A stretch of DNA of 11,293 nt, taken from positions 1-11,293 of the forward strand of contig JAJUFY010000046.1 in the NCBI GenBank assembly GCA_029263635.1, given 5' to 3'. Of the stretch, positions 1 through 9,838 are shown piece after piece. The notes below the pieces were generated by a model. The model was not told the DNA's origin, did no database searches, and worked only from the letters and a program-made list of their open reading frames with translations. This DNA is from Ectothiorhodospiraceae bacterium (lineage in GTDB: Bacteria > Pseudomonadota > Gammaproteobacteria > Nitrococcales > AK92). Made by a program: the position numbers and the translations under genes. How positions within the stretch are numbered: position 1 is the stretch's first letter; the number at the start of each line of letters is the position of its first letter.

Positions 1-26
1 AGGCACACTAATGAAGGACCGACTCC

Positions 27-1994
<1,968 letters not shown>

Positions 1995-2047
1995 GACCGT
2001 CGCTCCCACCCTCCGGCGGCTGCCGCTCAGACAGGCCACCCTTTCAC

Positions 2048-2079
2048 ATGCTAGATTTATCCGTCACCGGTCGAGTCAA
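2048..2079 (-). promoter_or_regulatory. Possible aacS promoter, minus strand
   Basis: Reading leftward, TTGACT (2079-2074) is a good -35 match. Two -10 options follow: ATCTAG at 2056-2051 with a 17-base spacer, or TAGCAT at 2053-2048 with a 20-base spacer. A long spacer of 19-20 bases is the classic MerR-activated layout, so the second option is of interest. I see no TTACGTAA-type palindrome here, so control of aacS by the neighbouring regulator is not shown by the sequence. The prediction rests on hexamer matches alone and is weak. Confidence 0.3.
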
Positions 2080-2087
2080 GTATTCCA

Positions 2088-2495
2088 ATGACAAGCAGCA
2101 CCCGACCCGCCCGCGACGCTTTCTATTCCATCGGTGAACTGAGCCGCGAATTCGGCATCACCACCCGCGCTATCCGCTTCTACGAAAGCAAGGGACTGCT
2201 GTCCCCGCTCCGCTCCGGCAAGCGCCGCCTGTACCGCCGCCGGGACCGCACCCGCCTCAAGCTCATCCTGCGCGGCAAGCGCCTCGGCTTCACCCTGGAC
2301 GAGATCAAGGAAACCTTCGATCTCTACGACCAGGCCCATGGCCAGGCCAAGCAGCTGCGCTATTACCTGAGCGTCCTGGAGCGCAAGCGCATCCAGCTGT
2401 TGCGGCACCGGCAGGACCTTGAGGACGCGCTGGCCGAACTCGAAGAATCCTACCAGCACTGCAAGGCCCTGCTCGAACGCCACGCCGAGGCATGA
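2088..2495 (+). CDS. liuR: MerR-family transcriptional regulator, probable LiuR of branched-chain amino acid/isovalerate catabolism
   Basis: This 135-residue DNA-binding protein has the MerR plan. A winged helix-turn-helix starts at about residue 12 (YSIGELSREFGITTRAIRF, 13-31), the wing RRLYRRRDRTRLKLI spans 46-60, a second helical pair GFTLDEIKE lies at 68-75, and a long charged dimerisation helix runs from about 86 to 131. It has only one cysteine (C125) and no metal-binding loop, so it is not a metal sensor. Its place beside aacS, upstream of a transport/ligase operon and near isovaleryl-CoA dehydrogenase, together with three TTACGTAA-type palindromes, fits LiuR, the MerR-type regulator of leucine/isovalerate genes in proteobacteria. 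The probable effector is an acyl-CoA intermediate, by inference. The SD is weak (GAG 12 bases before the ATG), which suggests low translation or a leader I cannot see. A general MerR of unknown target is the alternative. Confidence 0.8.
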   Translation: MTSSTRPARDAFYSIGELSREFGITTRAIRFYESKGLLSPLRSGKRRLYRRRDRTRLKLILRGKRLGFTLDEIKETFDLYDQAHGQAKQLRYYLSVLERKRIQLLRHRQDLEDALAELEESYQHCKALLERHAEA

Positions 2496-2507
2496 CGTCC
2501 GGCAAGC

Positions 2508-2523
2508 TTACGTTTACGTAAAG
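2508..2523. promoter_or_regulatory. Candidate LiuR operator 1 (after liuR)
   Basis: The sequence contains TTTACGTAAA (2513-2522), a perfect 10-base palindrome, within TTACGTTTACGTAAAG. The same core occurs before liuA, and a variant occurs at 2682-2691, so it is probably a binding site of the adjacent MerR-type regulator. I see no convincing -35/-10 pair set around this copy, so it may be an auxiliary site for the promoter 169 bases downstream. Confidence 0.6.
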
Positions 2524-2675
2524 AATATCCTGCCTCCCGGAATGGTGGAAGCCGCTGCTGCGCCGATGGTGCTGCAGCACACCCTCCGATACACCACCGC
2601 CCGCATGGAATAAAGCCGCACAAGCCGGCTCCCTGCCCGCCTGCTGCGGATGCCGCAACGCAACAACAAATTATG

Positions 2676-2704
2676 TTGACGCTTACGTAAACGACATCTA
2701 GATT
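2676..2704 (+). promoter_or_regulatory. Promoter of the ABC transporter/ligase operon with embedded LiuR-type operator 2
   Basis: TTGACG (2676-2681) is a near-consensus -35 and TAGATT (2699-2704) a 4-of-6 -10, separated by 17 bases. The spacer and -35 hold an imperfect palindrome centred between 2686 and 2687: TGACGCTTAC on the left and GTAAACGACA on the right match at 8 of 10 positions. An operator lying between -35 and -10 is typical of MerR-family control. Classic MerR activation uses 19-20 base spacers, so this near-optimal 17-base spacer suits repression by steric block better than untwisting activation. The sign of regulation is inferred. Confidence 0.6.
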
Positions 2705-2756
2705 GACTGAAACAACACGCCCGGCCAAGCACCGGAGCGCGACAGGAGGAGACAGG

Positions 2757-2987
2757 GTGCATACCGGCAAATCCATGCTCAGTGCCGGCGCACGGCGACC
2801 GATCGGGGCGGCGTACGGCTGCGCCTCAGGCCTTGGCCTGCCCGCCATCCGCCACCGCGTACCTGCCCGCCCTGCCCCCGCCCGGTTCTCCATCACAGCA
2901 ATCACGCCGGCGGCGGCCAGCCCCCGGCACTCGCCGGCTGCGCGCAGCATGCCGGCGGCAAGGGCAGCGTGGCTTCGCACGCTGTAA
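2757..2987 (+). CDS. Doubtful short reading frame in the operon leader (76 codons, GTG start)
   Basis: A GTG codon at 2757 is preceded at 5 bases by AGGAGGAG (2744-2751), one of the best ribosome binding sites in the window, and the frame stays open for 76 codons to TAA at 2985-2987, 28 bases before the first ABC gene. The predicted product is rich in Ala, Pro and Arg (for example ARPAPAR), with no signal peptide, membrane segment or known motif. Its composition is what random GC-rich sequence would give, and it lacks runs of Leu, Val or Ile codons that would mark an attenuation leader peptide. It could be a translated leader whose translation affects the downstream RNA, or merely a chance frame. 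I do not recognise it. Confidence 0.2.
   Translation: MHTGKSMLSAGARRPIGAAYGCASGLGLPAIRHRVPARPAPARFSITAITPAAASPRHSPAARSMPAARAAWLRTL
2933..2956. repeat. GC-rich inverted repeat in the leader
   Basis: GCCGGC at 2933-2938 pairs with GCCGGC at 2951-2956, and between them CTGCGCGCAG (2938-2947) is itself self-complementary. The RNA of this leader could fold into a stable hairpin about 60 bases before the GTG start of the first ABC gene. No T tract follows, so it is not an ordinary intrinsic terminator. It may simply reflect high G+C. Confidence 0.35.
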
Positions 2988-3015
2988 AGTTCATGCCGAG
3001 AGAGAGGAAGCAGGC

Positions 3016-3819
3016 GTGGCAGCAGTAATTCCGACCGCCAGCCCGGAAACGATCCTGGCCTGCCGGAACGTCAGCCGCTGGTTCGGCGGCCTGCAGGCGC
3101 TCAGGGATGTCGACATCACGATCAATCGCGGCGAGATCTTCGGCCTGGTCGGCCCGAACGGCTCGGGCAAGACCACGCTGGTGAACGCCATCACCGGCTT
3201 CTACCCGCCACAGCAGGGTCAGATCCTGTTCGAAGGCCGTCCGCTGCACACCCTGAAACCGCACCAGATCGCCCAGCAGGGCATCGCCCGCACCTTCCAG
3301 AATGTCGCCCTGTTCAGGGGCATGAGCGTGCTCGACAACATCCTGCTCGGGCGGCACAACTTCATGCGGCCCAGCGTCATGGCCTCGTTGTTTTACTGGT
3401 GGTGGGCCCAGAAGGAGGAAGTCGCGCACCGCAACAAGGTCGAGGAAGTGATCGACCTGCTGCAGCTGGAGAGCGTGCGCGACGAACACGTCGACGTGAT
3501 CCCGCTGGGCCTGCAGAAGCGCGTCGAACTGGCTCGCGCCCTGGCGGCCGAACCGCGTTTCCTGGTGCTGGACGAACCGATGGCCGGCATGAACCAGGAA
3601 GAAAAGGAGTACATGGTCCGCTTCATCATCGACGCGCAGGAAGCGCTGGGGCTGACCATCCTGCTCATCGAGCACCACATGGATGTCGTGACCGCCATCT
3701 GCGACCGGGTTGTGGTTCTCAACAACGGCGAAAAGATCGCTGAGGGGCCGGCCCGCGAAGCCATCAACGATCCCGCCGTGGTGGCGGCCTACATCGGGAA
3801 GGTCGACGATGCTGCCTAA
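3016..3819 (+). CDS. livG: ABC transporter ATP-binding protein, LivG type (branched-chain amino acid/acid uptake family)
   Basis: This is one of the two cytoplasmic ATPases that power the importer in this operon. The 267-residue protein carries Walker A GPNGSGKTT at 46-54, the Q-loop at Q95 (ARTFQN), Walker B FLVLDEP with D186-E187, and the switch histidine H220 (IEHHMD). The length and the tail ...AYIG are typical of LivG. The signature motif is odd: at 163-169 it reads PLGLQKR where most ABC ATPases have an LSxGQ-type motif, though the following VELARALA is normal. I chose GTG 3016 because GAGGA lies 7 bases before it. The longer open frame back to 2782 only adds low-complexity residues with no family similarity. 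The stop overlaps the ligase start by 11 bases, so the two are translationally coupled. The ligand class is inferred and may not be leucine. Confidence 0.92.
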   Translation: MAAVIPTASPETILACRNVSRWFGGLQALRDVDITINRGEIFGLVGPNGSGKTTLVNAITGFYPPQQGQILFEGRPLHTLKPHQIAQQGIARTFQNVALFRGMSVLDNILLGRHNFMRPSVMASLFYWWWAQKEEVAHRNKVEEVIDLLQLESVRDEHVDVIPLGLQKRVELARALAAEPRFLVLDEPMAGMNQEEKEYMVRFIIDAQEALGLTILLIEHHMDVVTAICDRVVVLNNGEKIAEGPAREAINDPAVVAAYIGKVDDAA

Positions 3820-5776
3820 AGTCCAACCTCTTGCAGCCAGCGGCGATCAGGCCGTGCTGCACCCGCACTGGCAACAGGACGATCATCTGATCGCCATCCT
3901 GGCCGACAACGCCCGCCGGTTCCCCGACCGGGTGGCGCTGCGCGAACGCGACCGCGGCATCTGGCAGGAATACAGCTGGCAGGATTATCTGGAGCAGGTG
4001 CTGAGCTTCGCCGCCGGGCTGGAGCAGCTCGGCATCCAGCCCGAGGACAACCTGCTGGTGATCGGCGACAACCGGCCGGCGCTGTATTTCGGCATGCTCG
4101 GCGCCATTGCCCTGCGAGCCGTGCCCTCTCCGGCCTATCCGGACACCGTGCCGGAGGAGCTGGCCGGACAGCTGAAGCGGGAGAGCATCCGCTACGCGCT
4201 GGCCGAGGACCTGGAGCAGGTCGACAAGCTGCTGCAGATCCGCGAGCAGTATCCCGAGCTCGGGACCATCATCTACGATGACCCCCGCGGCCTGGCCGGC
4301 AAGGAACCGCCAGGCGTGATCGCCTACACCGATGTCGTGGCCCGTGGCCGCGAGCGGCTGGCGCGCGAAAGCGGCCTGCGCGAGGATCTCCTCAGGCGGG
4401 CAACGGCGCACGATGTCGCCGTCCTGCTGCATTCCTCCGGCACCACGGGCACCCCCAAGGGCATCCCGCTCAAGCACGGCCATATCCTCGCCGCCGTCCG
4501 CAGCGCTGCCGAGGCCGGCTACTTCGAGGAGGGCGAGGTCCATATGGCCTACCTGCCGATGGCCTGGGTCGGCGACTTCATCTTCTCGGTCGGCGCGGCG
4601 CTGGTGCTGCGCTTTACCGTCAACATCCCGGAAGGCCAGGAAACGGCATTCCACGATCTGCGCGAGATCGCGCCGACGCTGTTCTTCTGCTCACCGCGCG
4701 CCTGGTCGAACATGCTCACCCGCATCCAGGTCGGCATGGACGAATCGACCGGCCTCAAGCGCTGGCTGTACCGGTATTTCATGCCGTTTGCGATCGAGCT
4801 GGAGCGGCGGCGCCTGGAAGGCCAGGCGCCGACCGCCGGCGAGCGGCTGAAGCGCGCCATCGGCGAAATCCTGATCTACGGCCCGATCAAGGATCACCTC
4901 GGGCTGGCACGGGTCCGGCACCCCTACACCGCCGGCGAAGCCATCGGCGAGGACGTGTTCCTGTTCTTCCGGGCGCTTGGCCTCAACCTGCGGCAGTTCT
5001 ACGGCCAGACCGAGAACTGCGCGCTGGCGGCCGCGCAGTCCGCCGACGAGATCAAGCTGCACACGGTCGGCCGGCCCTTCCCCGGGCTGGAGGTGAAGAT
5101 CGCCGACAACGGCGAGATCCTGATGCGCGGCGAAAACGTCTTCGACGGCTACTACCAGCATCCCGAGGCGACTGCCGAGACCCTGCGCGACGGCTGGCTG
5201 CACACCGGCGACGCCGGCTACATGGAAGACGACGGCCAGCTGGTGGTGCTGGGCCGCGTGTCGGAAGTGGTCCACACCGCGGGCGGCGAGCGCTACATCC
5301 CGACCTATATCGAGAACCGCCTCAAGTTCAGCCACTACATCAAGGATGCCTGCATCCTCGGCAGCGGCCGCGACTATCTGGCCGCCATCGTCTGCATCGA
5401 TCTGCAGGCGGTCGGCCACTGGGCGCAGGAGAACGGCGTGCCCTACACCTCCTATGCCGACCTGTCGCAGCGGCCGGAGGTGATCGGGCTGATCGCCGGG
5501 GTCATCGAGCGCACCAACACGGTGCTGCCGGAAGCCCAGCGCATCCGCCGCTTCGTCAACCTCCACAAGGAGTTCGATCCGGACGACGGCGAAGTGACGC
5601 GCACCCGCAAGCTGCGCCGCAACGTCATCGACGAGCACTACAAGGCGATCATCGACGCCATCTACGCCGGCGCCGACGAGATCGAGTTCGAAGCACAGAT
5701 CACCTACGAGACCGGCGAGTCCGGCGTGCTCAAGCGGACCCTGGCGATCCGCGACCTGGCCGTGGAGGAGGCTTGA
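3809..5776 (+). CDS. AMP-dependent acyl-CoA synthetase (long-chain fatty acid--CoA ligase type) within the ABC operon
   Basis: This 655-residue ANL-superfamily ligase makes an acyl-CoA from a free carboxylic acid, ATP and CoA. The phosphate loop SSGTTGTPKG is at 209-218, YGQTEN at 398-403, and the TGD motif at 466-468 (HTGDAGY). The C-terminal domain has GRVSEVVHTAGGERYIP and TRTRKLRR with K601, as in long-chain/bubblegum-type ligases rather than medium-chain or aryl ligases. The ATG at 3809 has GGAAGG 6 bases before it and overlaps the livG stop. Being the second gene of a six-gene transport operon, it probably activates the imported compound as it enters the cytoplasm. The substrate cannot be read from the sequence. 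Isovalerate, other branched or isoprenoid acids, or longer fatty acids are possible. I recall related Liv-type clusters with a ligase in many proteobacteria, mostly uncharacterised. Confidence 0.9.
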   Translation: MLPKVQPLAASGDQAVLHPHWQQDDHLIAILADNARRFPDRVALRERDRGIWQEYSWQDYLEQVLSFAAGLEQLGIQPEDNLLVIGDNRPALYFGMLGAIALRAVPSPAYPDTVPEELAGQLKRESIRYALAEDLEQVDKLLQIREQYPELGTIIYDDPRGLAGKEPPGVIAYTDVVARGRERLARESGLREDLLRRATAHDVAVLLHSSGTTGTPKGIPLKHGHILAAVRSAAEAGYFEEGEVHMAYLPMAWVGDFIFSVGAALVLRFTVNIPEGQETAFHDLREIAPTLFFCSPRAWSNMLTRIQVGMDESTGLKRWLYRYFMPFAIELERRRLEGQAPTAGERLKRAIGEILIYGPIKDHLGLARVRHPYTAGEAIGEDVFLFFRALGLNLRQFYGQTENCALAAAQSADEIKLHTVGRPFPGLEVKIADNGEILMRGENVFDGYYQHPEATAETLRDGWLHTGDAGYMEDDGQLVVLGRVSEVVHTAGGERYIPTYIENRLKFSHYIKDACILGSGRDYLAAIVCIDLQAVGHWAQENGVPYTSYADLSQRPEVIGLIAGVIERTNTVLPEAQRIRRFVNLHKEFDPDDGEVTRTRKLRRNVIDEHYKAIIDAIYAGADEIEFEAQITYETGESGVLKRTLAIRDLAVEEA

Positions 5777-5778
5777 CC

Positions 5779-6660
5779 ATGGCGTATTTCCTGGAGCTGC
5801 TGATCAACGGCGCGCTCACCGGCCTGATGTACAGCCTGGTGGCGCTCGGCATCGTGCTCATCTACAAATCCGCCGGCGTGCCCAACCTGGCCCAGGGCGC
5901 CATGGTCATGCTCGGCGCCTATGCCACCTGGTCCCTGGTGAGCTATGCCGGCATGCCGGTCTACCTGGCGATGCTGATCGCTGCCGTGCTGATGTTCGGC
6001 TTCGGCCTGCTGGCCGAGCGGCTGCTGCTGCGCAGGATGGTGGGCCAGCCCATCATCATGATCGTGATGCTGACCCTGGGCCTGGAGATCTTCATCCGCG
6101 GCTTCGGGCCCGGCCTGCTCGGCGCCGCTCCCAAGCAGCTGGATCTGGGCATCGACCTGATGCCGGTGGTGATCGGCGACATCTTCATCAACCGAGCCTA
6201 CCTGATCGGCGGCGTGCTGGCCCTGGTGCTGATCGCCGCCTCGCTGCTGTTCTTCCGGACCCGCATGGGCACCAAGCTGCGGGCGGTGTCGGACGACCAC
6301 GTCTCCAGCTGGGCGGTCGGCATCTCCGTGGAGCGGGCGATCGGCATTTCCTGGGGGCTGGCCGGGGTCGCCGCGGTCGCCGCCGGCGTGCTGTGGGGCT
6401 CAGTGCAGGGCATCGACTGGACGCTGTCGACGCTGCTGTTCCCGGCCATCGCGGTGGTGATCCTGGGCGGCCTGGACAGCATCCTCGGCGTGCTGCTGGG
6501 CGGCCTGATCGTCGGCATCCTCGGCAGCGTGGCGCCGGGCTATCTGGACCAGCTGGCCGGCGGCGGCACCCGCGACGTGGTCACCTCGCTGATCATCCTG
6601 CTCACCATCATGTTCCGGCCGCACGGCATGTTCGGCCGCGAAGACATCGAGAGGGTCTAA
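5779..6660 (+). CDS. livH: ABC transporter inner-membrane permease, LivH type
   Basis: This 293-residue permease forms half of the membrane channel of the importer. It starts with the LivH-type segment FLELLINGALTGLMYSLVAL and shows about eight hydrophobic segments (roughly 5-28, 38-56, 60-80, 92-110, 138-159, 187-207, 215-250 and 266-280). The cytoplasmic coupling loop that contacts an ATPase lies at about 165-195 (TKLRAVSDDHVSSWAVGISV), and the C-terminal RPHGMFG at 280-286 matches the family's usual RPxGLFG ending. GGAGGAG at 5764-5770 sits 8 bases before the ATG at 5779, so I preferred it over the TTG at 5773, which lies only 2 bases from the SD. It starts 2 bases after the ligase stop. 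Confidence 0.93.
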   Translation: MAYFLELLINGALTGLMYSLVALGIVLIYKSAGVPNLAQGAMVMLGAYATWSLVSYAGMPVYLAMLIAAVLMFGFGLLAERLLLRRMVGQPIIMIVMLTLGLEIFIRGFGPGLLGAAPKQLDLGIDLMPVVIGDIFINRAYLIGGVLALVLIAASLLFFRTRMGTKLRAVSDDHVSSWAVGISVERAIGISWGLAGVAAVAAGVLWGSVQGIDWTLSTLLFPAIAVVILGGLDSILGVLLGGLIVGILGSVAPGYLDQLAGGGTRDVVTSLIILLTIMFRPHGMFGREDIERV

Positions 6661-6663
6661 TTC

Positions 6664-7737
6664 ATGTTCTACCGACTCTCCGGCATCCACCACACCCGCT
6701 ACGAGAGCGCCCGCCAGCTCTGGCCCATCCCGATGGACCGCTGGCAGATCTACGTGCTGCTGGCGCTCGGGCTGGCGGCGCCGCTGCTGTTCTCCGGCCT
6801 GTACCTGACCAGCTATCTGCTGCCCTGGCTGATCATGAGCGCCGCAGCGCTGTCCCTGACCCTGCTGATGGGCATCGCCGGCCAGCTGCATTTCGGCTTC
6901 GCCGCGGTCATGGCGATCGGCGCCTACAGCAGCATCCATCTGGTCCGGGCGGGCGTGCCATTCGAGCTGGCGCTGCTCGGCGCCGGCGCCATCGCCGCCG
7001 TCATCGGCAGCGTGTTCGGCGCCGCCGCACTGCGGGTGAAAGGCCTGTATCTGGTCATGGCGACGCTGGCCATGCAGTACCTGGTGGACTGGACCATCAT
7101 CAACGTGCCGGCCATCAGCGGCGGCGCCCAGGCCACCCTGCAGACGCCGGCCGTGCGTTTCCTGTTCATGCCGCTGGCATCCGATGTATCGCGCTACTAC
7201 CTGGCGCTCGGCTGGGTGGTGCTGGTGACGCTGCTGATCCTCAACATCAAGCGCACCAGCCTCGGCCGCGCCCTGGTCGCGGTCCGCGACAAGGACTTCG
7301 CCGCCGCCGTGATCGGCGTCGACACCGTCAAGTACAAGCTGCTGGCCTTCTTCACCAGCTCCTTCCTGGGCGGCGTGACCGGCGCGGTACTGGCGTTCTG
7401 CTACTACCGGGCGGTGACTCCGGAGCAGTTCACCTTCAACGTGTCCATCCAGCTGGTGGCCATGGTGCTGGTCGGCGGCCTGGGCAGCGTGCTGGGCGCC
7501 TATCTCGGCGCCGGCTTCGTGCTGCTGGTGCCCATCGTGCTGACCAACGTGGTGGCCTTCCTGGCCGGCGCTGGCTGGCTGTCGGTCTCCACCAACCTGC
7601 TCGCGCATATCCCGCTGATGGTCTACGGCGCCCTGATCATCGGCTTCCTGCTGTTCGAGCCGCTCGGGCTCGCCAAGATCTACGACAACATCCGCAATTA
7701 CTTCCTGGTCTGGCCATTCCGCCATTCCCGGAGCTGA
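6664..7737 (+). CDS. livM: ABC transporter inner-membrane permease, LivM type
   Basis: This 357-residue protein is the second membrane subunit and pairs with LivH. A hydrophilic N-terminus of about 26 residues (MFYRLSGIHHTRYE...) precedes the first membrane segment. I recall similar MFYR-type starts in LivM proteins of ligase-containing clusters, and ordinary LivM lacks this exact form. Family marks include GQLHFGFAAVMAIGAY at 73-88, GLYLVMATLAMQYL at 127-140, the coupling loop GRALVAVRDKDFAAAVIGVD at 201-220 and GGLGSVLGA at 271-279. Hydrophobic segments continue to the end. GAGGG lies 8 bases before the ATG, and only 3 bases separate it from the livH stop. Confidence 0.93.
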   Translation: MFYRLSGIHHTRYESARQLWPIPMDRWQIYVLLALGLAAPLLFSGLYLTSYLLPWLIMSAAALSLTLLMGIAGQLHFGFAAVMAIGAYSSIHLVRAGVPFELALLGAGAIAAVIGSVFGAAALRVKGLYLVMATLAMQYLVDWTIINVPAISGGAQATLQTPAVRFLFMPLASDVSRYYLALGWVVLVTLLILNIKRTSLGRALVAVRDKDFAAAVIGVDTVKYKLLAFFTSSFLGGVTGAVLAFCYYRAVTPEQFTFNVSIQLVAMVLVGGLGSVLGAYLGAGFVLLVPIVLTNVVAFLAGAGWLSVSTNLLAHIPLMVYGALIIGFLLFEPLGLAKIYDNIRNYFLVWPFRHSRS

Positions 7738-7787
7738 CCGGCGCTTTAACGTCACGACAACGACAAAACCGGCAAGGAGGAGTCAAC

Positions 7788-9032
7788 ATGAAGCGCTTCA
7801 TCAAGGGACTGGCTGCCGCGGCAGTCCTCACCACCGCCGGCCTGGGCGCGGCCCAGGCGCAGAAGGCACCGATCAAGTTCGGCCTGTTGCTGGATTTCAC
7901 GGCCGTCTACACCTTCCTGACCAACGAGTACAGCCAGGGCCAGCGTGACTACCTGACCCTGATCAACGACCAGGGCGGCATCAACGGCCACCGGGTCGAA
8001 GGCATCGTGGTGGACCACGGCAACCAGCCGCAGCGCGGCATCGAGGCCTATAACAGGGTCAGCCGCGACGGCGCCGTGCTGGTGGACTTCCTCAGCACGC
8101 CGGTCTCGCGCGCCATGGTGAACCGGGTGCTGGACGACAAGATCGTCATGATCACCGCCCTGCACGGCCGCGGCGACGCCAGCGACGGCGAGGTGTTCCC
8201 CTACATCTTCCCGCTGATGGCCACCTACTGGTCGCAGGCGGCGCTGCTGGCCGAATACATCGAGCAGCACGGCGGCGGCCTCAAGGGCAAGAAGATCGCC
8301 CACGTCTATATCGACTCGCCGTTCGGCCGCGAGCCGCTGCCCATCCTCCAGGACCTGGCCAAGGAAAAGGGCTTCGACCTGCGCACCTTCCCCTACGCCA
8401 GCCCGGGTAACGAGCAGTCGGCGACCTGGTCCGAAGTGCGCCGCTTCCGGCCGGACTACGTGTTCATCTGGGGCGCTGGCGGCGGCCAGTCGGTGTCGGT
8501 CCGCGAGGCGATCCGCAACGGCATCAAGCCGGATCAGATCCTGTCGGTGGTGTGGCTGGCCGAGACCGACATGCGCACGGTCGGCGAACAGCGCGCCAAG
8601 GGCGTGAAGCGCTTCGAGGCGGTGGCCACCGGCACCGACCTGCCGCTGATCAAGGAGATCCTCGCCAAGGTCGTGGATGCCGGCAAGGGCGCCGGTCCGC
8701 GCGAGAACGTCGGCACCACCTACTACAACATCGGCGTCGCCACCATGGCCGCGTCGGTGGAGGCGGCCCGGCTGGCGCTGGAGAAGTTCGGTGCCCCGCT
8801 CACCGGCGACAAGCTGCGCCAGGGCTTCGAGATGATCAAGGATTTCGACGCCCAGGGCCTGATGCCGCCGGTCACCTTCTCGCAGAAGGACCACCAGGGC
8901 GGCGGCCGCGGCCGGGTGTCGCAGTGGAACGGTAGCGCCTGGGAGCCGGTAACCGACTGGCATGCCGCCTACCAGGAGCTGGTCTGGCGCGAAATCCACA
9001 GAGACTCCGCGAAGTTCAAGGAGAGCCGGTAA
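7788..9032 (+). CDS. Periplasmic substrate-binding protein of the ABC importer (type I, Liv-family)
   Basis: This 414-residue periplasmic protein captures the ligand and delivers it to the permeases. A classic signal peptide occupies residues 1-24: basic MKRFIK, a hydrophobic alanine/leucine core, and AQA before the predicted cut between A24 and Q25. There is no lipobox cysteine. The mature part opens with PIKFGLLLDFTAVY, and the hinge-region segment HVYIDSPFGRE at 172-182 is normal for the family. In the pocket region, leucine-type binders have Ser/Thr-rich stretches such as SSST and PAAT, whereas this protein has FLSTPVSRA at 101-109 and ITALHGRGD at 122-130. The ligand may therefore lack an amino group. 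The SD AAGGAGGAG is 5 bases before the ATG, among the strongest in the window, as suits a protein needed in excess. It follows livM after 50 bases. Confidence 0.92.
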   Translation: MKRFIKGLAAAAVLTTAGLGAAQAQKAPIKFGLLLDFTAVYTFLTNEYSQGQRDYLTLINDQGGINGHRVEGIVVDHGNQPQRGIEAYNRVSRDGAVLVDFLSTPVSRAMVNRVLDDKIVMITALHGRGDASDGEVFPYIFPLMATYWSQAALLAEYIEQHGGGLKGKKIAHVYIDSPFGREPLPILQDLAKEKGFDLRTFPYASPGNEQSATWSEVRRFRPDYVFIWGAGGGQSVSVREAIRNGIKPDQILSVVWLAETDMRTVGEQRAKGVKRFEAVATGTDLPLIKEILAKVVDAGKGAGPRENVGTTYYNIGVATMAASVEAARLALEKFGAPLTGDKLRQGFEMIKDFDAQGLMPPVTFSQKDHQGGGRGRVSQWNGSAWEPVTDWHAAYQELVWREIHRDSAKFKESR

Positions 9033-9034
9033 AC

Positions 9035-9820
<786 letters not shown>

Positions 9821-9838
9821 GGCCCGGAGGCTCAACCG

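Larger units (their letters stand above)
2496..3015 (+). other. 520-base intergenic and leader region upstream of the ABC operon
   Basis: No convincing protein gene fills this stretch. It holds, in order: a TTACGTAA-type palindrome just after liuR (2508-2523), a perfect 12-base palindrome GTGCTGCAGCAC at 2569-2580, a promoter with embedded operator (2676-2704), a doubtful short reading frame with a strong SD (2757-2987), a CAGGCC/GGCCTG inverted repeat at 2827-2840, and GC-rich self-complementary sequence around 2933-2956. If transcription starts about 7 bases after the -10, at about 2711, the leader before the first ABC gene is about 305 bases, long for an operon otherwise packed this tightly. 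I found no terminator with a T tract after liuR. Confidence 0.6.

Noticed and set aside
1995..2039. A longer aacS start at ATG 2039
   Set aside because: It adds 15 basic residues not expected in the family, and the internal ATG at 1994 has a better placed GGGAG.
2569..2580. The palindrome GTGCTGCAGCAC as another regulator site
   Set aside because: It is perfect over 12 bases, but it occurs once, does not resemble the other operators, and may arise by chance in GC-rich sequence.
2782..3015. An N-terminal extension of the LivG ATPase by 78 residues
   Set aside because: The extension is Arg/Pro/Ala-rich and without family similarity. GTG 3016 has a good SD 7 bases upstream and gives the usual length.
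6393..7787. The open frame before the binding protein, reading through from inside livH
   Set aside because: This stretch overlaps livH and livM in another frame and is rich in Arg/Gly/His. The real gene starts at ATG 7788 with a signal peptide and strong SD, so this is not a fusion.
7738..7787. A separate promoter or processing site before the binding protein
   Set aside because: The 50-base gap has no good -35/-10 pair or stem-loop. It includes only the strong SD, so transcription is probably continuous from livM.
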